A stretch of DNA of 61,566 bases from Actinomycetes bacterium (GTDB lineage Bacteria; Actinomycetota; Thermoleophilia; Gaiellales; F1-60-MAGs149), in assembly GCA_025360225.1 (NCBI GenBank), contig JANYCN010000010.1:1-61566 (forward strand), in the 5' to 3' direction. Made by a program: the position numbers and the translations under genes. The notes under the pieces are model-generated. The model was given only the letters and a program-made list of their open reading frames with translations, did no database searches and was not told where the DNA came from. Shown one piece after another: positions 45,063 through 54,176 of the stretch (position 1 is the first letter of the stretch; every line of letters begins with the position of its first letter).

Positions 45063-46238
45063 TCAGGTTGCTCGGCCGGCGACGATGGCGGCGACGATCG
45101 CTGCCAGCACCGTTCCGGTGCCGGCGAAGGCGAGCGTGAGGTGATGGTCGATCACCGGTCCCAGCGCGAGCGGCGTTCCGAGCGCGGCGACCGCCCAGAC
45201 GGCGTTCATCAGCGCTGCGATCGCGTGCGCGTGCTCGCCGCCGGAGCGGCCGTTCGACGCGAGGACGTACACCCAGGTGTTCAAGAGCGCCCGACCGGTG
45301 CCGGAGAGCAGGAGGAGGACGACGATCGCCGCCGCTGAGGTCGTCGTGACGGGGATGAGCCACGCGATCGCTACCGTTGCACCGGCGACGGCGACGGCGC
45401 GGACGCCGACCCGTGTGTCGCGGGCGCGGCCCGCGAGCCAGGCCCAGCCGATCCAGACGAAGGCGGCGGCGGCAAAGCAGGCTCCGATCGCGCCAGCGGA
45501 GAGGTGGTCACGGTCGAGAGCGAACGGCGCGAGCAGGCTTGTCGCGCCAGCCGCGATGCCAAGCACGACCATGCCGAGCACGCCGCCGCGTACCGCCGGG
45601 TCGCGCAGCGCTGCCTCCAGTGCTGGTCGAAGCCACGCGTCCCGGGCCTGCTGCGCTTCCGACCCGGCGCTCTTCCGACCGCTTGCCGCGAGAAGGATCC
45701 CAGGAGCGCCGGCGAGGGCCAACGCGACCATCGCCGACCTCATGCCGGCCGCGTCTGCAACCAGTCCGGCGACGGCGGGCCCGACGAGCCAGCCGAGCCC
45801 GGCGATGGCGATCAGCGCGCTCATTCCCGCCGCGCGCCGCTCGCTGCGCGAGATCGTTGCTGGCGCGATCGTCCAGAGCGCGGCTGAGGCGATGCCGCTG
45901 AGGACGCGGCTGCCGACAAGCGCCGTGTAGCTGGTTGGCGCGATCGCTCCGAACAGGAGCCCCGCCGGTGCGGCAACGGCGGCCGCGAGGACGATCCGGT
46001 CGCTCCCGAGGCGGCGAGCGAGCGCGCCGATCGGGATCGCGGCCACCAGCATCACCGCGGTCGGGAGCGCGACGAGCACCGCGACCGCGAGCGCGCCGAG
46101 GGCCGCGCGGTGGCGGATCATCGGCAGCAGCGGCACGAGCGCCGACTCGCTGAGGCAGGCGGCGAACGCGACCGTCACGCTTCGGACGACCGGTTCGCTG
46201 AGGTTGGTCAAGCGCGAGAGCGCGCGTGCGAGATCCAC
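45063..46238 (-). CDS. MFS transporter
   Basis: A 391-residue protein with about 12 hydrophobic helices. The MFS loop 2-3 motif appears as PIGALARRLGSDRIVLAA and the TM4 region as GSRVLSGIASAALWTIAP. The GTG start at 46238 has no strong ribosome-binding sequence, so the true start could be a little downstream. It is convergent with agmatine deiminase (24 bases) and divergent from the Asp-box gene. Drug or metabolite efflux is likely; no substrate can be named. Confidence 0.85.
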   Translation of the reverse strand: MDLARALSRLTNLSEPVVRSVTVAFAACLSESALVPLLPMIRHRAALGALAVAVLVALPTAVMLVAAIPIGALARRLGSDRIVLAAAVAAPAGLLFGAIAPTSYTALVGSRVLSGIASAALWTIAPATISRSERRAAGMSALIAIAGLGWLVGPAVAGLVADAAGMRSAMVALALAGAPGILLAASGRKSAGSEAQQARDAWLRPALEAALRDPAVRGGVLGMVVLGIAAGATSLLAPFALDRDHLSAGAIGACFAAAAFVWIGWAWLAGRARDTRVGVRAVAVAGATVAIAWLIPVTTTSAAAIVVLLLLSGTGRALLNTWVYVLASNGRSGGEHAHAIAALMNAVWAVAALGTPLALGPVIDHHLTLAFAGTGTVLAAIVAAIVAGRAT

Positions 46239-46317
46239 GCCGGGAGGCTACACACCGCGGCTGCGTACCGACAGCACTGCGGAGTATGCTGCCGCCATCG
46301 AGCGTGGAGGTCGTCCC

Positions 46318-48519
46318 GTGCGTTCTCGCCTGTCATTCCTTCTCCTGAGCGTGGGCCTTGCGGCGCTTGCCGCGCCCTCCTCGGCTCTTGCCGGTCTGAA
46401 CGCGTGGACCGTCGGATCACAGAGCGGCGGCACGCCGACCCGGGCGGTGCTCTCCGGTAACGTCGGCATGGTCATCGTCGACCGGGCGCTGTTCCGGACC
46501 GCCGACGGCGGCGCGACCTGGTCGCGGGCCACGGGCTTCGGCGATCACCAGGCGGTTGCCGTAGCGATCGATCCCGCCGCCGGGCAGCCGTGGTATGCAG
46601 CAACGGGCTCCGGGATGTTTCGCTCGTTCGACGGCGGTGCGTCGTGGTCGGAGATCGCGGGCGCCGGGGACGGTCGCGGCTTCCGGTACGGCGACGTTGC
46701 GATCGACCGTGGCCGCGCGGGGGTCGCGTTCTTCGTGCGCGGCGGCGGGGGCGTCTGGCGATCGGAGAACGGCGGCGCGGGGTTCTGGACCGACGTCAGC
46801 GCTGGTCTCGGCACGCACTCGAACCTCGACGGGATCGTCGTCGAGCCGTTCACCCACGTCGCCTGGGGCTGGCGCTACGGCGGTGGCGTCTTCACGCTCG
46901 CTGATGGACAGACGACCTGGACGGCGGTGAACGGCTCCCTGCCGAGCCTGGACGTGATCGGCGTGACGATCGACCCGGTTTCGGGCCGTGTCCTTGCGGG
47001 AACCACGGCCGGCCCGGCGACGCTCACCGGTGGCTCAACGACATGGTCGCCGGTGAGCGACGGTCTGACGAGCACCTATGCGCTGTCGATCTCGACCGAT
47101 GGCGCCGGTGTGACCTTCATGGCGACGATCGACCGGAAGGTGTGGCGCCTGCCGAGCGGCGGCCCGTCGTGGGAGAGGACGTCGGGCTGGTCGCCGCCCG
47201 GCGTGACGCCGCGCATCGTCGCCGACGCGACGCTCGGCGGGCACGCGCTCGCGCTCGCGGCGAACGCGTTCCTCTGGCCCGTGAACGGCGCTGGCCCGGT
47301 GTGGCGCACCACCGACAGCGGCCTCTCGTGGGCGGTCGCGAGCGGGATCGCCGCTCCGAGCATCGTTGCCGTCGCCGCCTCGCCGACGGTACGTGGGCTC
47401 GTCCTCGCCACGACCACGAGCGACGGCGTGCTGCGCTCGACGGACGGTGGAGCCTCCTGGACGGCGGTCGGTGCGGGTGTGATCCCCGACGGTCGGCTTT
47501 TCGGGATCGCCTTCGATCCGGCGAGCGCTTCAACGGCGTTCGTCGGGACGAGCGCTTCCGGCATCTTCCGCTCGACCGATGGCGGGGTGACCTGGTCCGC
47601 CTACGGCGCCGGCGGCCCCGGCTACGCGACGCGGATTCTCGTCGACCCGCTCGCCCCCAGAACGATCTGGGCCGGTGCTGGGGGTGGCGGGCTCGTCCAC
47701 AGCACGGACGGCGGGCTCACCTGGACACCCGTCGGGTTTGCTGGCATCAACCAGCAGTACTTCATGCCGAACGCGATCGCCGTTGACCCGTCACACCCTG
47801 GCGGCCTCTACGTCGCCGGCAACGGCGGCGTGTTTCACCTCGACCCTGGGGCGAGCCTCTGGACGGCCGTCGGCGTCGGGCTCGGAACGCTCAGCGTCAC
47901 GGACATTGCGATCGATCCTAAGGCGCCTGCGCGGATGCTCGTGACGGCGTGGAACGGCGGCATCTACCGGTCGATCGACGCCGGGGCGCACTGGGCGCCC
48001 GCGGTGCCGGGCCTTGCTGAGCCGTTCGTCGGGAGCATCGCGTTCGACGCCGTCGGCAACGCGTACGCCGCCGCACCGACGGACGTGTGGCGCTCAGCCG
48101 ATGGTGGCGTGACCTGGGGGCCGATCGGCGGTGGTCTCATCGTCGACGGTGCGAGCGGCCTCGCGTTCGACGCCGACGGGCACACGGTGTACGCCGCCAC
48201 CTCCTCCCTCGGCGTCGTCGCGCGTTCACAGGGCGTCGCACCCGGTGGTGGGACGCCAGCGGTGAGCGGGAAGGCGAAGGTCGGCTCGACCCTGGCCGTT
48301 GTCGTTGCCTCCGGCGCCTTCCCAGCACCGACGGTGACGGTGGTGTGGCAGCGCTGCGACGCGAAGGGCTCGAGGTGCAAGGCCATCGCCGGTGCCCGAG
48401 GCACCTCCTACAAGGTTGCCAAGGCCGATCGGGGCAAGCGTCTGCGCGTCACGGTGACGACGACGAACCAGCTCGGCAGCACGACGCGCACCAGCTCGCT
48501 CGGCGCCGTCGTGCGGTAA
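46318..48519 (+). CDS. Secreted Asp-box (BNR/sortilin-like) beta-propeller protein
   Basis: A 733-residue exported protein. Signal peptide 1-25 is LSFLLLSVGLAALAAPSSALA. About a dozen Asp-box turns follow, such as RTADGGATWSR, RSFDGGASWSE, RSTDGGVTWSA and HSTDGGLTWTP, forming one or two propellers (about 30-640). The C-terminal 90 residues are an Ig-like module (GTPAVSGKAKVGSTLAVVV to LRVTVTTTNQLGST). GTG 46318 follows TGGAGG. Such propellers occur in glycosidases and photosystem-assembly-like proteins; no sialidase Arg triad is evident. Confidence 0.82.
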   Translation: MRSRLSFLLLSVGLAALAAPSSALAGLNAWTVGSQSGGTPTRAVLSGNVGMVIVDRALFRTADGGATWSRATGFGDHQAVAVAIDPAAGQPWYAATGSGMFRSFDGGASWSEIAGAGDGRGFRYGDVAIDRGRAGVAFFVRGGGGVWRSENGGAGFWTDVSAGLGTHSNLDGIVVEPFTHVAWGWRYGGGVFTLADGQTTWTAVNGSLPSLDVIGVTIDPVSGRVLAGTTAGPATLTGGSTTWSPVSDGLTSTYALSISTDGAGVTFMATIDRKVWRLPSGGPSWERTSGWSPPGVTPRIVADATLGGHALALAANAFLWPVNGAGPVWRTTDSGLSWAVASGIAAPSIVAVAASPTVRGLVLATTTSDGVLRSTDGGASWTAVGAGVIPDGRLFGIAFDPASASTAFVGTSASGIFRSTDGGVTWSAYGAGGPGYATRILVDPLAPRTIWAGAGGGGLVHSTDGGLTWTPVGFAGINQQYFMPNAIAVDPSHPGGLYVAGNGGVFHLDPGASLWTAVGVGLGTLSVTDIAIDPKAPARMLVTAWNGGIYRSIDAGAHWAPAVPGLAEPFVGSIAFDAVGNAYAAAPTDVWRSADGGVTWGPIGGGLIVDGASGLAFDADGHTVYAATSSLGVVARSQGVAPGGGTPAVSGKAKVGSTLAVVVASGAFPAPTVTVVWQRCDAKGSRCKAIAGARGTSYKVAKADRGKRLRVTVTTTNQLGSTTRTSSLGAVVR

Positions 48520-48532
48520 CGCGCGGCGCCGG

Positions 48533-50206
48533 CTACCCGGCGTCGCGCGGCGACAGCCAGACCGTCGTGTCGGGCGACAGCCAGACCGTCGTGTCGGGCG
48601 GCAGCCAGACCGTCGTGTCGGGCGGCAGCCAGATGCCGTCCAGCGGACCAGAGGCGAGCACCACCGTCGTGCCGGTCGGTAGAAGGACGCTCTCCGGTCC
48701 GAGGTTCGTCAGCACGGAGAACCCGACCTCCCGCTCGACGTGCAGCACGTCGGGCGCTGACTCGACCCACGAGAAGCGTTCGCCGGCGAGCCCCGGATGG
48801 CTGCGCCGCAGGCGGAGGGCGGCTCGGTGCAGCGCGAGCGTCGAGCTTGGATCGTCCTCCTGCGCCTCCGCCGTCAGCGCCGCCCAGGTGGACGGCTGCG
48901 GCAGCCACGGGCTGGTGGCGCCATCCGCGTTGAAGCCGAACGGCGGCTCCGTGCCGCTCCATGGCAGCGGTACGCGGCAGCCGTCGCGGCCCACCAGCGT
49001 CCCGCCCGACCGGTGGAAGATCGGGTCCTGGCGCGCGTCTGCGGGAAGGTCCTCGCACTCCGGCAGGCCGAGCTCGTCACCCTGGTAGATGTAGGCGCCG
49101 CCTGGCAGCCCGAGCATCAGCAGCGTCGCCGCTCGGGCGCGCCGCGCGCCGCGGGTCGCGTCTCCATCTGCATGGCGCGATGTGACGCGGGGAAGGTCGT
49201 GGTTGCCGAGCACCCAGCTCGGCGCGGCGCCGACCGCCGCGAACGCGCGCACGGTCTCGTCGATGATCGAGCGCAGGGTTGCAGCGTCCCACCGCGCCTT
49301 GATGAAGGGGAAGTTGAACGCCTGCTGCAGCCCGCCCGGGCGGGTGTAGCGCGCGTACCGATCGATCGCTCCGACCTCGGCCTCAGCGACGAACGCCACC
49401 TCGGGATAGGTGGCGGACAGCGCGCGCCACGAGCGGTAGATCTCGTGCAGGCCCTCCTGGTCCCAGTGCGGGTGCGGGAAGACGTCCCACACGAAGGCGA
49501 CGGCGTTGTCGTCGAGGTCGAGCGAGGCGTAGCCGACGTCGGGCAGGCCTGGCGCCTTGACCATGCCGTGCGCGACGTCGACGCGGAAGCCGTCGACGCC
49601 GCGCCCGAGCCAGAACTCGAGCACCGCGAGAAGCTCCGCGCGGACGTCGTCGTTCGACCAGTCGAGGTCGGGCTGCTCCGGCGTGAACAGGTGCAGGTAC
49701 CACTGTCCCGGCGTCCCGTCCGCGGCTGTTGTCCGGGTCCACGCCGGCCCGGTGAAGCAGCTGCGCCAGTCGTTTGGCGGCTCGTCGCCGTTGTCGCCGC
49801 GACCGTTGCGGAACAGGTAGCGCGCGCGTTCCCGGGAGCCGGGCGGGGCGGCGAGCGCTGCCTGGAACCAGTCGTGGCGGTCAGACGTGTGGTTTGGCAC
49901 GATGTCGAGCAGCACCCGAAGACCATGCTCGTGCGCCTCGCTGATCAACGCCTCGGCCTCGGCGAGCGTGCCGAACAGCGGCTCGATCGCGCGGTAGTCG
50001 GCGACGTCGTACCCGGCATCCGCCATCGGCGACAGGTACCACGGGTTGATCCAGATCGCGTCCACGCCGAGTTCGCGCAGGTAGCGGAGCCGCGTCCGGA
50101 CGCCGGCGATGTCGCCGATGCCGTCGCCGTTCCCGTCCGCAAAGCTGCGGATGTAGACCTGGTACGTGACCGCCGAACGCCACCAGCCGTGCGTGGCTGG
50201 GCTCAT
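48533..50206 (-). CDS. Alpha-glucosidase/alpha-amylase family glycoside hydrolase (GH13)
   Basis: A 557-residue TIM-barrel enzyme, cytosolic as no signal is seen. GH13 regions are DIVPNH, GFRVDVAHG (nucleophile Asp), FVAEAEV (acid/base Glu) and LGNHDLPR (third Asp). The QVYIRSFADGNGDGIGDIAG opening is typical of the oligo-1,6-glucosidase/alpha-glucosidase subfamily. The extreme C-terminus is a tandem repeat of eight residues (WLPPDTTV type). Its ATG overlaps the stop of the luciferase-like gene upstream. Confidence 0.92.
   Translation of the reverse strand: MSPATHGWWRSAVTYQVYIRSFADGNGDGIGDIAGVRTRLRYLRELGVDAIWINPWYLSPMADAGYDVADYRAIEPLFGTLAEAEALISEAHEHGLRVLLDIVPNHTSDRHDWFQAALAAPPGSRERARYLFRNGRGDNGDEPPNDWRSCFTGPAWTRTTAADGTPGQWYLHLFTPEQPDLDWSNDDVRAELLAVLEFWLGRGVDGFRVDVAHGMVKAPGLPDVGYASLDLDDNAVAFVWDVFPHPHWDQEGLHEIYRSWRALSATYPEVAFVAEAEVGAIDRYARYTRPGGLQQAFNFPFIKARWDAATLRSIIDETVRAFAAVGAAPSWVLGNHDLPRVTSRHADGDATRGARRARAATLLMLGLPGGAYIYQGDELGLPECEDLPADARQDPIFHRSGGTLVGRDGCRVPLPWSGTEPPFGFNADGATSPWLPQPSTWAALTAEAQEDDPSSTLALHRAALRLRRSHPGLAGERFSWVESAPDVLHVEREVGFSVLTNLGPESVLLPTGTTVVLASGPLDGIWLPPDTTVWLPPDTTVWLSPDTTVWLSPRDAG
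48549..48635. repeat. 24-base tandem repeat at the 3' end of the GH13 gene
   Basis: Three full 24-base units (48549-48572, 48573-48596, 48597-48620) and a 15-base partial unit follow head to tail. The first two are identical and the third differs by one base. On the coding strand each unit adds eight residues of the form LPPDTTVW or LSPDTTVW just before the stop. Unit length is a multiple of three, so copy-number change would keep the frame. Confidence 0.95.
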
Positions 50207-51243
50207 GAAGCGAACGCCGGCATGACCTCGTCGATGAACAGCTGGAGCATCCGCCGCTTCTCCTCGTAGCTCGTTGTGTTGTCGAGCCAGAGGCCGTACT
50301 GGTCGACGCCGAGCTCCTCGTACCAGCGGAGCCGCGCGATCACCTCGGCCGGCGTGCCGATCACCTGGTTGGCGCGCACCGTCTGCGGCTCGTAGATCGC
50401 CTTCGTCGACATCTGCGCCTCGTCGAGCGGCTCCATGTAGCCCTCGACCGCCGAGCCGTCGTTCTGGATCCAGTGCTCGAAGTAGGCGTAGAACCGGCGC
50501 ACCGCGTCGACGGCGGCCGGAACCTCCTCCTCGGACGACACGACGTAGGTGTGGCGCAGGAGGTGAAAGCGTGGGCGCGGCATGCCCGGATGGCTCGCGA
50601 GCGCGGACTCGAACTTCGCCATCAGGTCGCTGACCTCGGCGTCGTCCTTGCCGAGCGGCGTGACCATGACGTTGCAGCCGTTCGCGATCGCGAACTCGTG
50701 CGAGGAGATGTCGCGGGCGGCGATCCACACCGGCGGGTGGGGATCCTGGAGCGGCCGTGGGACGCTCGCCACCGCGGGCCACTGCCAGAGCTCGCCGTCG
50801 TGCGCGTGATCGCCCTGCCAGACCTTGATCATCGCCGGGACGAGCTCGCGCAGGTGCTTGCCTCCCGCAACCGCCGGCATGCCGTTCAACAGCCGGTCGA
50901 ACTCGTACTGGTAGGCGCCGCGGGCGATCCCTATCTCGAGCCGACCGCCGGTCATGATGTCCACCGCCGCCGCCTCACACGCGAGCTTCACCGGATGCCA
51001 GAACGGCGCGATCAGCACTCCAGCGCCGAGCCGGATCCGTCGTGTCCGTTGCGCCAGGTAGGCGATCGTCGAGAGCGGGTTCGGTGCCGCGGTGTACTGC
51101 GTCCCGTAGTGCTCGCCGATCCACGCCGTCTCGAATCCTCCCTCCTCGGCCAGCTCGATCAGCTTGCAGGACTCCTCGAACAGCTCCTCCCATTGCTTCT
51201 CCTGGTCGTAGCGCTCGACGTGTGCGAACAGCGAGAACTTCAT
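50203..51243 (-). CDS. LLM-class flavin-dependent monooxygenase
   Basis: A 346-residue luciferase-like (alpha/beta)8 enzyme that uses reduced flavin from a separate reductase. It starts MKFSLFAHVERYD; family segments are TAWIGEHYGT, RRIRLGAGVLIAPFWHPV and GRLEIGIARGAYQYE. It lies directly after, and overlaps by ATGA, a broken flavin-reductase fragment, so its original partner has been lost here. It sits divergently beside a GntR-controlled catabolic operon and probably acts in the same pathway. Confidence 0.88.
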   Translation of the reverse strand: MKFSLFAHVERYDQEKQWEELFEESCKLIELAEEGGFETAWIGEHYGTQYTAAPNPLSTIAYLAQRTRRIRLGAGVLIAPFWHPVKLACEAAAVDIMTGGRLEIGIARGAYQYEFDRLLNGMPAVAGGKHLRELVPAMIKVWQGDHAHDGELWQWPAVASVPRPLQDPHPPVWIAARDISSHEFAIANGCNVMVTPLGKDDAEVSDLMAKFESALASHPGMPRPRFHLLRHTYVVSSEEEVPAAVDAVRRFYAYFEHWIQNDGSAVEGYMEPLDEAQMSTKAIYEPQTVRANQVIGTPAEVIARLRWYEELGVDQYGLWLDNTTSYEEKRRMLQLFIDEVMPAFAS

Positions 51244-51430
51244 CCTTCGCCTCCGAGAGTGTGGAACGCGCCGCGGTAGAAGAGCAGGGGCTCCGCGTCT
51301 CTCGCCTGTACCGCGGCGACGAGGCCGGTGAAGGTCACGTGGTCACCGCCGGGCAGCAGGCTCGCGACGTGCAGTCGAGGAACGCCGCGCGGTGCTCGTC
51401 CGCCGGGTGGTGTTCGTCGTCGCGCATCGA
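51240..51430 (-). pseudogene. Flavin reductase remnant (C-terminal fragment, frameshifted)
   Basis: The frame ending at 51240 encodes HVASLLPGGDHVTFTGLVAA and then AEPLLFYRGAFHTLGG, the characteristic end of flavin-reductase-like (FMN-binding split barrel) proteins. Just upstream the matching HPADEHRAAFLDC lies in a different frame (about 51375-51425). The N-terminal 100 or so residues are absent, and the fragment runs into the GntR promoter region. A deletion plus frameshift has destroyed the reductase, while the ATGA overlap with the monooxygenase gene survives. Confidence 0.7.
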
Positions 51431-51501
51431 TGATGCATGGTACATGAAGGGTTCCTGTTTCCAATTTGCGCGTGATCCCTGAAGCGGGTAGACTCTCTTG
51501 C

Positions 51502-52146
51502 ATGGCAGATAGCCTCGTTGCCGTTGTTGCTGATCACGTCCGCGAGGGCATCGTCTCCGGCTCCTACCAGGCGGGGTTCGCGCTCTCCGAGGTCGCGCTT
51601 GCTGCCGAGCTCGTCGTATCGCGCACGCCGGTGCGTGAGGCCCTGAAGCAGCTTGAGACCGAGGGGCTCGTTCGGATCGTGCCGCGCGTCGGCACGTTCG
51701 TTGCCGCGCCGTCGCGACGGGACGTCGTCGAGCTGCACGAGCTGAAGGAGGTCTTCGAGGGGCTTGCCGCTCGTCTGCTGGCGCAGCGCGGGGCGGTGCC
51801 GGAGCTCGCCGCGCTTGAGCGCAACACCGAGGCGGCGGAGGCTGCTCTACGCCGAGGCGACGTCGTCGCCTGCGTCGCGCTCGTGCGCATGTTCCCCGAC
51901 CTCGTCGTCGACGGCGCCGACTCGGGCAAGCTCGCGTTGACCTATCGCTGGCACATGAACCAGCTCGCGCACGACCGGCACGGCGTGACGGCCCTGGCGA
52001 TTCCGGGCCGTGCGGCCGCCTCGGTGACCGAGCAGCGGCGGATCGTCGAACGCATTGCGGCCAAGGACGCCCATGGCGCGGAACAGGCGACGCGAGCGCA
52101 CGTCCGGGCATCGCTGCAGGCGATGATGGAGGCGGACGCGGCATGA
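51502..52146 (+). CDS. GntR-family transcriptional regulator (FadR/FCD type)
   Basis: A 214-residue regulator. The N-terminal winged helix has ALSEVALAAELVVSRTPVREALKQLETEGLVRIVPRVGTFV. The C-terminal all-helical FCD domain follows, with LHELKEVFEGLAARLLA and paired His residues that often bind a metal and an organic acid. It is first in a rightward operon and divergent from the monooxygenase locus, so it probably controls both. Confidence 0.9.
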   Translation: MADSLVAVVADHVREGIVSGSYQAGFALSEVALAAELVVSRTPVREALKQLETEGLVRIVPRVGTFVAAPSRRDVVELHELKEVFEGLAARLLAQRGAVPELAALERNTEAAEAALRRGDVVACVALVRMFPDLVVDGADSGKLALTYRWHMNQLAHDRHGVTALAIPGRAAASVTEQRRIVERIAAKDAHGAEQATRAHVRASLQAMMEADAA

Positions 52147-52352
52147 GGTTCTCGATCTTTCGCAACCTCGGCGCACCCGGTCGGCTCAGCCGGTACGGAC
52201 AGGTCCCCGGGCTGCGGAACGAGCTATCGCTCGAGCTCCTGCTGCTGAGGACGACCCACTCGGAGCTCGAGCATCGCGCCGCGACGCGCGGTGTCGAGCT
52301 GTTCGCGACGGACGTCATGGCGCAGCTCGCAGACGCGGGGCGGACGACGTGA
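52143..52352 (+). pseudogene. Probable LLM-class monooxygenase remnant with internal deletion
   Basis: A 69-codon frame linked by ATGA to the regulator and by GTGA to the next gene. The first 15 residues (MRFSIFRNLGAPGR) resemble the N-terminus of luciferase-like monooxygenases. The last 25 (RGVELFATDVMAQL) resemble their C-terminus. The roughly 270-residue barrel between is missing. The junction is in frame, so coupling to the downstream genes is kept. It could instead be a genuine small protein. Confidence 0.45.
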
Positions 52353-52933
52353 TCCGACGGATCGTGACGGTGGTTGAGGAGACGGTCACCGAGCCAGGCG
52401 TCGCGGCCGCCCACCCGACCCGCCGCGCCGGCGCGGCGGCGGTGATCGCGAACCCGTGGGTCGGGCGCGGCCTCGTCGACGACCTACAGCCCGAGGTCGA
52501 GCGGCTCGCGCCCGGCATCGCCCTGGCGCTGTGCGATCGGCTGCTCGCCGTGCTGGGTGGCGTCGAGCAGGTCGAGGCGTTCGGAAAGGCGGCGATCGTC
52601 GGCGTTGACGGCGAGGTCGAGCACGGCGCCGCCCTGATCCACACGCCGTTCTTCGGCGACGTCGTGCGCGAGGCGCTCGGCGGAACGTCGATCATCGCGT
52701 TTGCAGACACGCGCGGGCCGGCGGGGACGAGCGTTGCTGTTCCCGTGTGGCATCGCACCGCCGCGGCCACCCGCAGCCACTACCAGACGATCGACGTCCG
52801 GGTTGCCGACGCGCCGGCCGCCGGCGAGATCGTCGTCATCGTTGCCGCGTCCACCGGCCCGCGTCCGAACGCGCGCATCGGCGACCGGAGGACGGACGCT
52901 GCGACCATCACCATCGAGGAGCTGCGCCAGTGA
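52349..52933 (+). CDS. Amino acid synthesis family protein (PF06684/DUF1185), copy 1
   Basis: A 194-residue protein of the AA_synth (DUF1185) family: RRIVTVVEETVTEPG, ANPWVGRG, AFGKAAIVGVDGEVEHGAALIHT and a C-terminal SHYQTIDVRVADAP. Despite the name, the biochemical function is not established to my knowledge; members often sit in catabolic operons. GTG overlaps the preceding stop, and its own stop overlaps copy 2. The two copies are clear paralogues. Confidence 0.85.
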   Translation: MIRRIVTVVEETVTEPGVAAAHPTRRAGAAAVIANPWVGRGLVDDLQPEVERLAPGIALALCDRLLAVLGGVEQVEAFGKAAIVGVDGEVEHGAALIHTPFFGDVVREALGGTSIIAFADTRGPAGTSVAVPVWHRTAAATRSHYQTIDVRVADAPAAGEIVVIVAASTGPRPNARIGDRRTDAATITIEELRQ

Positions 52934-53484
52934 GGCTGCGGAAGATCATCACCACCGTCGAGGAGACGCTCGTCGAGGGCGGCGAGGCGGTCTCGCCCGT
53001 CCATCGTGTCGCGATCGTGATCGCGGTGATCGGGAACCCGTGGTCCGGGAAGGGGTACGTCGATGACCTCGGTCCTGGCATCGACGCCGTCGCGTCCGCT
53101 CTCGGTGCGCTCCTTGCCCCCCGTGTCGTCGCTGCGCTCGGCGCGCCGGTCGAGGCGTACGGCAAGGCGGCGATCGTCGGGCTTGATGGCGAGATCGAGC
53201 ACGCCTCCGCGCTGATCCACACCCTCAAGTTCGGCAACCACTTTCGCGAGGCTGCCTCGGCAACGACCCTCCTGCCCGCGGTGGAGAAGCGCGCGGGTGC
53301 GGGTGCGACCTTTGACATCCCGCTCAAGCACATCACCGACGCGACGGTCCGCTCGCACCACCAGAGCGTCGAGGCGCGCGTCGCTGACGGACCGCGGGCG
53401 GACGAGATCCTCGTTGGCCTTGCGGCCGCCAGTTCCGGGCGTCCGAAGCAGCGGTTGCGCGCGTTCAGCGCGACGGAGCGATGA
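52930..53484 (+). CDS. Amino acid synthesis family protein (PF06684/DUF1185), copy 2
   Basis: A 184-residue paralogue of copy 1: RKIITTVEETLVEGG, GNPWSGKGYVDDL, AYGKAAIVGLDGEIEHASALIHT and RSHHQSVEARVADGP. The conserved core is closer to typical family members than copy 1. The two may form a heteromer, as tandem pairs in coupled operons often do (inference). ATGA links it to the hydrolase gene. Confidence 0.87.
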   Translation: MRLRKIITTVEETLVEGGEAVSPVHRVAIVIAVIGNPWSGKGYVDDLGPGIDAVASALGALLAPRVVAALGAPVEAYGKAAIVGLDGEIEHASALIHTLKFGNHFREAASATTLLPAVEKRAGAGATFDIPLKHITDATVRSHHQSVEARVADGPRADEILVGLAAASSGRPKQRLRAFSATER

Positions 53485-54176
53485 CCGCCGAGCGGGTCAT
53501 GCTCCTGCACGGCGTCGGCCTCGATCGGACGTGCTGGGACGCCGTCCGGCCGTTGCTGGACGGGCTCATCGTCGAGGTGCCAGACCTCGCCGGTCACGGC
53601 GGCGACCGGATCGGCGGGCACGTGACGTTGCGCGACCTCGCGCCGAGCCTGGAGGAGCCCGTGCACCTCGTCGGCTTCTCGCTCGGTGGGCTCGTCGCGA
53701 TCCAGCTCGCAGCCGATGCTCCGGACCTCGTTCGCTCGCTGACCCTGGTCGCGACCGTCGCCCGTCGTACCGCGGCCGAGTCCGCCGCCGTACGCGGCCG
53801 GCTCGCTGCAGCGCGGGTCGACTTCCACGCCTCCGCGGCTGCGGCGATCGAGCGCTGGGGGCGCGACGACGTGCGCGACGTGCTGCTCGCCAACGACGTC
53901 GCGAGCTACCTGGCGTGCTACCGCACGTTCGCCGAGGACGCCGACGCGGCCTTCGACCTGCTCGCAGGGTTGTCGATGCCGGTGCTCGCGATCACCGGCG
54001 CCAACGACGGAGGCTCGACACCGGCGATGAGCGAGGCGATCGCCGCAGCGGCTCCACACGGGGAGCTCGAGATCGTCGACGGAGCTCGTCACCTGCTCCC
54101 GCTTGACGCGCCGGCCGCCGTCGCGCGGGGGATCATCCGCACCATCGGGAGGTCGCATGGCCACGCTCGCTCCTAA
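53481..54176 (+). CDS. Alpha/beta-fold hydrolase
   Basis: A 231-residue hydrolase: LLHGVGLDRTCWD, nucleophile Ser in GFSLGG, acid Asp in TGANDGG and His in DGARHLLPLD. It lies in the GntR operon, overlapping both neighbours (4 and 20 bases). It may hydrolyse an ester or lactone made by the flavin monooxygenase (Baeyer-Villiger-type logic), but the substrate is unknown. Confidence 0.86.
   Translation: MTAERVMLLHGVGLDRTCWDAVRPLLDGLIVEVPDLAGHGGDRIGGHVTLRDLAPSLEEPVHLVGFSLGGLVAIQLAADAPDLVRSLTLVATVARRTAAESAAVRGRLAAARVDFHASAAAAIERWGRDDVRDVLLANDVASYLACYRTFAEDADAAFDLLAGLSMPVLAITGANDGGSTPAMSEAIAAAAPHGELEIVDGARHLLPLDAPAAVARGIIRTIGRSHGHARS

Noticed and set aside
48549-48635. CRISPR array
   Set aside because: Repeats are directly adjacent with no spacers and lie in frame inside a GH13 gene.
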